From: WJKR01 sp964556395
GTDB taxonomy: Archaea > Nanobdellota > Nanobdellia > Woesearchaeales > WJKR01
Reading direction: 5' to 3'
Assembly: GCA_964556395.1 (NCBI GenBank)
Contig: CAZKVR010000005.1
Span: forward strand, 7,460 to 71,459
DNA: 64,000 nucleotides
Positions within the stretch are counted from its first letter, which is position 1, and each line of letters starts with the position of its first letter. The position numbers and the translations under genes were made by a program. Positions 30,739-37,255 of the stretch are shown one piece after another. The notes under the pieces were generated by a model. The model was not told the DNA's origin and made no database searches. It saw only the letters and a program-made list of their open reading frames with translations.

Positions 30739-32364
30739 CTAGCCCCAGTCTCCCAGCGCTTTCTGCCCTTTGCGCTTCCGAGGCTTGACTTGGACGTCGT
30801 CGGGGTCGACTTTCTGGCCTACGCGCTCCTTCAGTTTCAAGGCGGTGGCTTTCCCGACGAGCTGCGCCAGCGTCGTCGCGTCGGCCCGTTGCACGCCGCC
30901 GACGTCCCGGAGGCCGTTCTGATACAGTTTCCTGGCGCGTACGCGTCCGACGTCGCGTAGCTTGAGCAACGGCAACAGTTCTTCCTTGGCGCCGTGCTTG
31001 AGACGCTTGCGGAGTTTCAAGAACATGCCCCGCTGTTCGTGGAAGCCCGCGATCTTGGCGAGCTCTCCCGCGCCGTAGACGATCCAGTCGACGAGTTCGA
31101 GCTTCGCGTGGAGCTCTCCCGGCCGGACGTTGTACTTCTCCATGAGCTCCGGCTCGGAGTCCTCCTCCATCCAACGCTCGAGAAGCATGGCGGTCTTGAC
31201 CGTGTCGAGGTAGGTGTCGTACTCTTCAGTGTAGCGGTTGGGCGGGAGGTGGAGGAGGCCGTACTCTTCCACGGCGAGCTTCTCCTCGATGACGTCCATG
31301 TCCGCCGCGCGGGCCTTCACGTACGGCCGCAGCTCGAGGCAGGCTGCGCAGAGGTGGAGGTAGCTGAACGTGCTCGGCCTTCTCGACGTGCTTCTCATCA
31401 TCCCCTTGAGGAGGTGGTGCGCGGTCAACGGGTCGAGGTAGAGTTCCGAGACGCGGCGACCCATCTTGGTGGCTTCCAACGACTCGTCATCGTCTTGTTC
31501 CATAGAGAGGTCTGCCGCGGTGGTGAAGCCATCCGTCACGGCCGGGCCTTCGTCACTTCCGGGCTTGAGGAACTCCCACTCCCGCAACAGCCGCGTCATG
31601 TCATCGAGTATGCGGTTGAGCTTGGCCGTATCCCCATATTGGTGTGCGTAGAACGTCCGGCTGAAGAACCCGTACAAGTCCTTCTTCGTGGTGATGAACT
31701 CGCTCGCCACCAACGACAACAAGTACGTGCGGAGCACCGGTTCGACGGCGAGCTTGGAGTAGATGGCCTCCGGCTCGCCATGGAGGTAGTGGTTGACGAT
31801 CTCCTCCGCCTGCCTGTCGTCCTTGGCGACGCAGAGGGCCTCACCCCATGGATCCTTGCCGGGCCGGCCGGCGCGGCCCGTCATCTGCTCGTACTCGAGG
31901 ACCGGGATAGAGGTCATCCCCCACGGCCCGCCGTAGCGCTTGAGGTCTCGGACGACGACTCGGAAGGCGGGGAGGTCGACGCCTGCGGCCAGCGTCGGCG
32001 TGGCGCAGATAGCCTTGACATGCTTCTCCCGGAAGGCCTGCTCGACGAGTCCTCGTTGCTTTGCGTGGAGGCCTGCGTGGTGGAACGCCACCCCCTTCTC
32101 GAGGCAGCCCGCCAGGCGCCGGCACTGCTTGGTCGGGCTGGACAAGGCTTTCAACGCTTCCTCCGCCAATTCCTTGCCTTTCTCCGTGGCTCCCAGGACC
32201 TTGGCGACCTTCTCGGCCTGGCTCTCAGCGCCGCGCTTGGTGTTGACGAAGACGATGAGCTGCCGTTCATCGACGAGTACGGTCTGCTTGGCGATGTCGG
32301 TAGCGGCGTCCTTGACACCCTCCAGCTTACGGGTCTCGCCCGGCTCCGGCTCCTTGAGCGGCAT
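30739..32364 (-). CDS. Hel308-like helicase lacking the first RecA domain
   Basis: 541 aa. Present: RecA2 motifs (VFVNTKRGAES, GVAFHHAGL, ATPTLAAGVDLPA, QMTGRAGRPG), the winged-helix and ratchet domains, and C-terminal helix-hairpin-helix-like segments (LLKLRDVGRVRARKLYQNG, VGKATALKL). Absent: motif I (Walker A) and the DExH box. It begins at MPLKEPEPG, matching the VPLKEG linker between RecA1 and RecA2. TATA CCTATAAAAA (32386-32395) is 26 nt before the ATG, so this is an expressed start rather than simple decay. Upstream lies an unrelated endonuclease on the other strand; a separate RecA1 half must be elsewhere if the helicase works. Confidence 0.85.
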   Translation of the reverse strand: MPLKEPEPGETRKLEGVKDAATDIAKQTVLVDERQLIVFVNTKRGAESQAEKVAKVLGATEKGKELAEEALKALSSPTKQCRRLAGCLEKGVAFHHAGLHAKQRGLVEQAFREKHVKAICATPTLAAGVDLPAFRVVVRDLKRYGGPWGMTSIPVLEYEQMTGRAGRPGKDPWGEALCVAKDDRQAEEIVNHYLHGEPEAIYSKLAVEPVLRTYLLSLVASEFITTKKDLYGFFSRTFYAHQYGDTAKLNRILDDMTRLLREWEFLKPGSDEGPAVTDGFTTAADLSMEQDDDESLEATKMGRRVSELYLDPLTAHHLLKGMMRSTSRRPSTFSYLHLCAACLELRPYVKARAADMDVIEEKLAVEEYGLLHLPPNRYTEEYDTYLDTVKTAMLLERWMEEDSEPELMEKYNVRPGELHAKLELVDWIVYGAGELAKIAGFHEQRGMFLKLRKRLKHGAKEELLPLLKLRDVGRVRARKLYQNGLRDVGGVQRADATTLAQLVGKATALKLKERVGQKVDPDDVQVKPRKRKGQKALGDWG

Positions 32365-32466
32365 GCCTTCCGGAGTGGAAGCGTGGTTTTTATAGGTTTG
32401 CCGCGCAGGTGGCCACTGGACAGGCGTGGGCGGTAGAGTTATTAAGGTCTCTCGATATTCTCATCC

Positions 32467-33243
32467 ATGACGCTGCCACCGGAGAAACGACGGTTTTTTC
32501 GGAAGCTCTACGGCGAGGGCTTGTCGATGCGAGCCATCGCGCGGAGGGAGGAGGTAGCGGTGGCTACGATCAAGAAGTATCTTCTTCTCTCAGGCGTCGA
32601 GGTGCGTGAGAGGAACATCGTCCGACACTTGGTATGTGATGATGAGCGCCTGATAGGGACCTACTGCGGTTTGTGGGCCGGGGATGGCAGCCAGTATTAT
32701 GACAAGGGCTATCGTGTCAAGTTTTGCTTGCATTCGGGGAACAAGGAGCTCATCAAGTTCGTGCAACTGGTGTTGAGGAAGCTTTTCGGCAAAGAGAGCC
32801 GGTTCACCCATGACCACGGCAAGTACAGCGGCTTTGTCATCTTCAGTTCAAGGTTCATCTTCGAGTTCGTCAAGGAGTACCTGACCTATAAGAGGTACAA
32901 GACGAAGACAGTGAGGTTGAAGAGGGATGTTAACCGATACTCTTTCGCGTTCCTTGAGGGTTTCTTCTTGGGGCTGATGCTTTCTGACGGCCATCTGAGA
33001 CATAAGGTCCAGTACAATTCGATCTCAGCCGGACTCATCGCGAACGTCATCGAGGTGTTGTGGCTTTTCGGCATCACCGGACCGTTGAGCATTTCAGACA
33101 GGTCCAAGTACGGATGGAACGACCTGTTCTGCCTCTCCTTGGGCAAGAAGCAGACGCTCGAGGCGGAGATGCTGCTTGATGAGACCTTGAGGAAGATTGG
33201 GTATGGGAAACCTTTCAGGGAGCTCAAGGGCGTGTTCAGGTGA
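32467..33243 (+). CDS. Free-standing LAGLIDADG homing endonuclease with N-terminal HTH
   Basis: 258 aa. Residues 1-50 form a resolvase-like helix-turn-helix (LSMRAIARREEVAVATIKKY). Two LAGLIDADG motifs follow: LIGTYCGLWAGDG (62-74) and FLEGFFLGLMLSDG (162-175), both with the catalytic Asp. It is not inside an intein or intron; it lies between a truncated helicase gene and two tRNAs. Own TATA (AGTTATTAAGG, 32434-32444), 27 nt before the ATG. Probably a mobile gene or a domesticated LAGLIDADG regulator. Confidence 0.85.
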   Translation: MTLPPEKRRFFRKLYGEGLSMRAIARREEVAVATIKKYLLLSGVEVRERNIVRHLVCDDERLIGTYCGLWAGDGSQYYDKGYRVKFCLHSGNKELIKFVQLVLRKLFGKESRFTHDHGKYSGFVIFSSRFIFEFVKEYLTYKRYKTKTVRLKRDVNRYSFAFLEGFFLGLMLSDGHLRHKVQYNSISAGLIANVIEVLWLFGITGPLSISDRSKYGWNDLFCLSLGKKQTLEAEMLLDETLRKIGYGKPFRELKGVFR

Positions 33244-33255
33244 GAAGAAAAAAAG

Positions 33256-33329
33256 TGGGCCCGCCGAGATTTGAACTCGGGACCTCATGATTATCAGTCA
33301 TGCGCTCCACCAGGCTAAGCTACGGGCCC
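33256..33329 (-). tRNA. tRNA-Ile(GAU)
   Basis: Acceptor GGGCCCG/CGGGCCC with A73; anticodon stem CATGA/TCATG, loop CTGATAA gives GAT. No intron, no encoded CCA. No TATA between it and tRNA-Asn, so co-transcription is likely. Confidence 0.95.
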
Positions 33330-33333
33330 ATAA

Positions 33334-33402
33334 GGACGCCTCCGGCCGATATCCTCAGGTTTCCCTTTGGGACCGGCCTTTGGCTTTGGACGCCTCCGGC
33401 CG
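33334..33402. repeat. 15-bp direct repeat flanking the tRNA spacer
   Basis: GGACGCCTCCGGCCG occurs at 33334-33348 and 33388-33402. The second copy covers the acceptor 3' strand and first T-stem bases of tRNA-Asn; the first is a detached duplicate in the spacer. This resembles the target duplication left by an element integrated at a tRNA 3' end, although no element remains between the copies. Confidence 0.5.
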
Positions 33403-33499
33403 GGTTCGAACCGGCGACCTTGCGGTTACGGTCCGCCGCACAGCGATGGTCGCTGCGGGCTGTTAACAGCCGCACGCTCTACCGCTAAGCTACGGAGGC
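33391..33499 (-). tRNA. tRNA-Asn(GUU) with 37-nt intron
   Basis: Acceptor GCCTCCG/CGGAGGC with G73. Anticodon stem TGCGG/CCGCA; C32 T33 GTT A37. The intron 33427-33463 lies at the 37/38 site (a one-base shift is possible because of repeated A). The bulge-helix-bulge central helix CTGT/ACCG has one mismatch, and the intron folds on CAGCGA/TCGCTG. Confidence 0.9.
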
Positions 33500-33522
33500 T
33501 CAACCCCGATGGATTGACGGCG

Positions 33523-33532
33523 CATTTATAAA
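33523..33532 (-). promoter_or_regulatory. TATA box of the tRNA-Asn/tRNA-Ile transcript
   Basis: TTTTATAAAT on the minus strand, about 28 nt before the first base of tRNA-Asn. Confidence 0.55.
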
Positions 33533-33695
33533 ATTAACTGATGGGTGGTGGTGAGCGGAAACCGTGCGCGTCCGACACCGAGCAGGAGCGACAGCATATA
33601 AGCCTGCCGCTCTCCAGCCTGACACGCGTGAGGAGTTACAAAACGAAACATATATAAAACAGCGGCGTGAGAACAACAGCCTGGTGTGAGTGATC

Positions 33696-33938
33696 ATGAC
33701 AGAAGATATTTCAAAGAACACGCTGCTTGTCCTCGTCGTACTCACTATCGTCGTCTCCCTCTTGGGGACGTGGACGGTGATCAACGAGGCGAGCAAGGTC
33801 CGCGTGGCCGACGAGCAAGCGGATGACAACCCCTCCACCACCGGCAAGGTATCCCTCTCCGTCAAAGAGGCTCCGGAGCCGGTCGGCGCGACGGGGCAGG
33901 TAGTGCTCAACATCATAAACGAAGGAGCGGAGGAATGA
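33696..33938 (+). CDS. Small N-terminally anchored surface protein
   Basis: 80 aa: short charged N-terminus MTEDISKN, one membrane helix (TLLVLVVLTIVVSLLGTW), then an acidic Thr/Ser/Pro external segment. Pilin-like in outline, but no class III signal is evident. First of a four-gene run (33696-36259). GGTG Shine-Dalgarno before the ATG; TATA ACATATATAAAAC near 33649-33660. A homologous small protein precedes the second copy of the next gene (36300). Confidence 0.65.
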   Translation: MTEDISKNTLLVLVVLTIVVSLLGTWTVINEASKVRVADEQADDNPSTTGKVSLSVKEAPEPVGATGQVVLNIINEGAEE

Positions 33939-33944
33939 CTAAAA

Positions 33945-34604
33945 ATGGATATTTCTAACAAGACCTTGGCAATGTTCCTGGTGGCAGCGATCGTCGTCTC
34001 TATCGCTGGGACCACCATCAGCTTGAACAAGCTGGAGACGATGAGGGAAGGACCGACCGGTTATGCGACGTACGATGAGGGTAACGTCAGCCTGACAGTG
34101 TCGGACAGCTTGTCCATCGTGCTTGAGAATGACCGGGACCTTCTCAACTTCGGCTCGTGCCAGCCTCCGGAAGATGGTATAGTCATCGATTCGGACGCGG
34201 ATTGGGGCGGTGCAAAACACGACGGCGCTTGTGGAGGTTACTCTGATGAAGGATTCCTCCAACTCCGCAACAACGGCAACATGGACGCGAACGTCACGAT
34301 GAACGTCACGGACGCGGGCGAGGCCCATGGCGGTACATTCCTGGAAAGCAATGATGCTTTAGGCTCGTGGATCGCTTACAAGATCGCGAACAACACTGAC
34401 CACCCTGGCTGCGTCAGTGGTGCGGCGACGAACTATACGAACATCACCAATGCCGATAGGCAAGATCTCCCTGCATGCGACAACCTCCAAGCAGCCGGGA
34501 ATGACCACAGTATGAACCTTTACGCTAAGGTCTATCTGCCTCAGACGACACATATAGGACAGGACGACCTCCAGATAACGTTCTGGGCTCAGGAGGCCTC
34601 GTGA
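33945..34604 (+). CDS. Anchored surface protein, copy A of a duplicated pair
   Basis: 219 aa with an N-terminal membrane helix (about 7-25) and an extracellular beta-rich domain. It shares LLNFGSC, MDANVT, DAGEAHGGTFL, SWIAYKI and a closing ITFWAQEA with the 214-aa product at 36560. Several N-x-S/T sequons and about four Cys suggest glycosylation and disulfides. Likely a surface or pilus component. Overlaps the next gene (GTGA). Confidence 0.7.
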   Translation: MDISNKTLAMFLVAAIVVSIAGTTISLNKLETMREGPTGYATYDEGNVSLTVSDSLSIVLENDRDLLNFGSCQPPEDGIVIDSDADWGGAKHDGACGGYSDEGFLQLRNNGNMDANVTMNVTDAGEAHGGTFLESNDALGSWIAYKIANNTDHPGCVSGAATNYTNITNADRQDLPACDNLQAAGNDHSMNLYAKVYLPQTTHIGQDDLQITFWAQEAS

Positions 34605-35815
34605 TCAGGATGAGATTTTTTTCTTCAATATTTTTCCTCTCTTTCATAGTCCTCTCGATTCCCATAGCGACTGCGATAGGGGTTTCTCCGGCCAAGTACG
34701 AGTTGGACTTCGTGCCTGGGCACGAGCTAGACCTGTCGTTCAGCGTGAGGAACAGCCTCGACCACGAGGTTCCCATAAGCATAAGCCTCAGCGGGAGGTT
34801 CGCTGACAACGCCACCTTGTCGCAGGAGCAGATATCAGTCCCGGCCAGGAACCATGAGGAGTTCGACCTCAATCTCGCCCTTCCTGAGAGCGTCGACAAG
34901 CCTGGCAAGAACATCCTTAAGGTGAACATCGTGGAGGATGTCGACAGCTCAGGTATCAGCGCGCGGACGGGCGTCCGCGCCATCGTCGTCGTGCACGTAC
35001 CCTATCCTGGGCGGTACGCTGAAATAACCTCGTTCAAGGTCGGCGGCGAGAAGGGCGGTGTGAACGAAGGCCAAAACGCCTCTATGGAGTTTTCGGTCAT
35101 CAACCGCGGTAAGGAAGCCTTGGCCGGCACGGAGGCTGAGATGACGCTCTCGCAGGACGGCGAGGCAGTCTTGGAGGAGTCGTTCGGCGACATATCGATG
35201 GCTCCTGGCGAGACGCATACGGGTTCTGCCCGGCTCGACACGTCTTCATTGCCTGCGGGCGCGTATGACGCCCGGCTCGACTATCATTATGATGACGTCA
35301 CGCGTACTTCCGAACATAGGTTCCTGGTCGGCTACCTCGACGTTGACCTCTCAAAGCACCCTGAAGTCGTTGAGAAACAGGGTATCGTGAAGTTCCCAAT
35401 AAGGGTGTCGAACAAGTGGGGTTCCACCGTCGAGGTGTCAGGACACGTCGAGGTCGGCGGGCAACGCACTGACGAATCATCCGCCGTCCGTCTGGACGCT
35501 TTCGAGCAGAGGGGTTTGACGACCTATCTGGACACGAATGCCATGGATTTCGGTCTTCACGAGGGCGAGGTGGTCTTGCGTTTCGAGCGCGTCGGCAAGT
35601 CCGATGACGCCGACGACCCTCTCAACAAGGAGCACACGAAGCGCGTCCCTGTCACGTTCAACCTCACGGAACCTCGCGAGGCCGTGGAGGAGAGTCCTGG
35701 CTTCATCAGCGAGGGGTCCTTGCTTCCGGTCGTCATCGTGGTGCTCGTCATCCTCCTCTTGGTCAACGGTTTCTTCATGGTCCGCGCCCTGGCGTCGCGG
35801 CGCGGGAAGGAGTGA
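34601..35815 (+). CDS. Secreted Ig-like protein with C-terminal membrane anchor
   Basis: 404 aa: signal peptide (FFSSIFFLSFIVLSIPIATAIG), about three beta-sandwich domains of the COG1470/CARDB type (LSFSVRNSLDHEVPISI, MEFSVINRGKEALAGTEAEM), and a C-terminal helix LLPVVIVVLVILLLVNGFFMV with RRGKE tail. Type I membrane topology facing out. GTG start at 34601 overlapping the upstream TGA; ATG 34610 is possible. Possibly assembles with the neighbouring pilin-like proteins. Confidence 0.75.
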   Translation: MIRMRFFSSIFFLSFIVLSIPIATAIGVSPAKYELDFVPGHELDLSFSVRNSLDHEVPISISLSGRFADNATLSQEQISVPARNHEEFDLNLALPESVDKPGKNILKVNIVEDVDSSGISARTGVRAIVVVHVPYPGRYAEITSFKVGGEKGGVNEGQNASMEFSVINRGKEALAGTEAEMTLSQDGEAVLEESFGDISMAPGETHTGSARLDTSSLPAGAYDARLDYHYDDVTRTSEHRFLVGYLDVDLSKHPEVVEKQGIVKFPIRVSNKWGSTVEVSGHVEVGGQRTDESSAVRLDAFEQRGLTTYLDTNAMDFGLHEGEVVLRFERVGKSDDADDPLNKEHTKRVPVTFNLTEPREAVEESPGFISEGSLLPVVIVVLVILLLVNGFFMVRALASRRGKE

Positions 35816-35818
35816 CGC

Positions 35819-36259
35819 ATGATGGCTGGATGGTTCCTTGGTGTGCGGAGTCTCTTCTGGATGGCCGCGGCTTTGGCTGCGGCTCTTCTCGTGTTGGTCG
35901 CGCTCGTATGGATCCTCACTCCAGTGCACACGACGAGTATCGGGACAGAGGTCCAGGTGTCTGACTACGTGGGTTTCAAGCTCGATACCGACAAGCTATA
36001 CTTCGGCACGGTCTCCCCTGGCAATGGTGCGACTAGGCGGGCGACGTTGGATATCCCTGACGATTCGTTCGTCATGGTGAGGGTTGAGGGGGAGATGGCC
36101 TCGTGGGTGACCCCTATCCCTTCGGAAGCGTTGGTTTCGGGCGGCCCACAGGATATCTTTTTCCGGTTGGAGACTCCAGGCGGTGTTGAGCCCGGCAACT
36201 ACTCGTCGACCGTCCGCGTGACCGCTTACAGGCCTGCTGCGCGTTGGTTCTTGGGTTGA
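35819..36259 (+). CDS. Anchored beta-sandwich surface protein
   Basis: 146 aa: N-terminal membrane helix (12-33), then a domain with KLDTDKLYFGTVSPGNGATRRATLDI, a pattern recurrent in surface proteins of Woesearchaeota-like archaea, and VEPGNYSSTVRVTAY at the end. Three nt after the previous gene, so the last member of this operon. Function unknown; structural role at the cell surface. Confidence 0.7.
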   Translation: MMAGWFLGVRSLFWMAAALAAALLVLVALVWILTPVHTTSIGTEVQVSDYVGFKLDTDKLYFGTVSPGNGATRRATLDIPDDSFVMVRVEGEMASWVTPIPSEALVSGGPQDIFFRLETPGGVEPGNYSSTVRVTAYRPAARWFLG

Positions 36260-36299
36260 GCGCAATCCTTATTAATGAGAGCCGACCGCTACGTCAGGT

Positions 36300-36527
36300 A
36301 TGGATTCCCGTAAGATGATGTTGGTCGTCATCAATGTAGCGTTGGTCATCCTTGTGGTATCGGTCTCGGTCTTGCTGGTGGCGATGCTCGATACGGACGG
36401 GTCAGGAGAGTCTTCTACAGGTGAGGACATTCCTTCGGGACGCATCAGTATCGACGTGGTCTCTCCTAATGCCACTTCTGGTGACGGCAACGCCTCGCTC
36501 GTTGATGAGACAGACCATAATGCTTAA
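36300..36527 (+). CDS. Small N-terminally anchored surface protein, second copy
   Basis: 75 aa with short KM-rich N-terminus, one helix (LVVINVALVILVVSVSVLLVAML) and a Ser/Gly/Asp-rich external tail. Equivalent in position and layout to the 80-aa product at 33696. TATA CCTTATTAAT, about 28 nt before the ATG. Its 3' end contains the TATA of the next gene. Confidence 0.65.
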   Translation: MDSRKMMLVVINVALVILVVSVSVLLVAMLDTDGSGESSTGEDIPSGRISIDVVSPNATSGDGNASLVDETDHNA

Positions 36528-36559
36528 ATAGGCGGTGAACGCTGGAGAGTCGTGTAATC

Positions 36560-37204
36560 ATGGATAACAAGCGCGTGTTGGGCGTCATGGCTTTGATGCT
36601 GGTAATCTTCGTGGTTGGCTTCGTGCTCTCCATAGGGTTGTTGCAGCAGGTGGTTGACAGGAGCGATCCTGTGAGCGGCCACGCGACGTCAGACTCCGGT
36701 AATATCTCAATCACCATATCGACGGGGGTATCGATCACCACGGCTGACGATGGCACTATCAATTTTACCGGCTGCAGCGCGGGCGGCACAATATTCTCTG
36801 ATGTGGAGAACGGTAGCGATGAGGATGTCTGCCCTTCGTTCTTGCCTGACAGTATCCTCGTCCGTAATGATGGGGGCATGGATGCGAACGTCACGTTGCA
36901 GGCTTCTGATTGGGGTGAGGCTCATGGCGGCTCGTTCTTGGATGCCGCTACTGATGATTCCTGGATCGCTTATAAGGTATCCAACTCGTCTTCGAACTCT
37001 TCTTTTTCGGGCGGTTGCGTCGGCGGCTTCCCTCAGGATTGGACGAACATCACTGATGGTAATGAGACTTTGGTGTGTGATACCTTGCTGCCTGACGGTG
37101 TGAACAATAGCGTTGAGTTCGACGTCGCCATCTTCATCCCGGAGTCTGTCGAGACTGGTGAGAACACGTTGACCTTGACGTTCTGGGCGAGCGCGGTCAT
37201 TTGA
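36560..37204 (+). CDS. Anchored surface protein, copy B of a duplicated pair
   Basis: 214 aa, paralogue of 33945-34604: N-terminal helix, then GMDANVTLQASDWGEAHGGSFL, DDSWIAYKVSN and TLTFWASAV. More Ser/Asn-rich than copy A and dense in sequons (SNSSSNSS), so probably heavily glycosylated. Own promoter (CTTAAATA, about 36526-36533). With the small gene before it, it repeats the two-gene unit at 33.7-34.6 kb. Confidence 0.7.
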   Translation: MDNKRVLGVMALMLVIFVVGFVLSIGLLQQVVDRSDPVSGHATSDSGNISITISTGVSITTADDGTINFTGCSAGGTIFSDVENGSDEDVCPSFLPDSILVRNDGGMDANVTLQASDWGEAHGGSFLDAATDDSWIAYKVSNSSSNSSFSGGCVGGFPQDWTNITDGNETLVCDTLLPDGVNNSVEFDVAIFIPESVETGENTLTLTFWASAVI

Positions 37205-37255
37205 AGGCTTTCTTGAACGAAAAGCTTTTAATACTTCCTTGGAGTGGTATTGCGT

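Noticed and set aside
30994..32436. 480-codon open frame antisense to the helicase gene
   Set aside because: No recognisable motifs; helicase motifs on the minus strand are unambiguous.
33541..33657. 38-codon frame beginning MGGGERKPCAS
   Set aside because: No promoter at leaderless distance and it runs into the TATA of the next gene.
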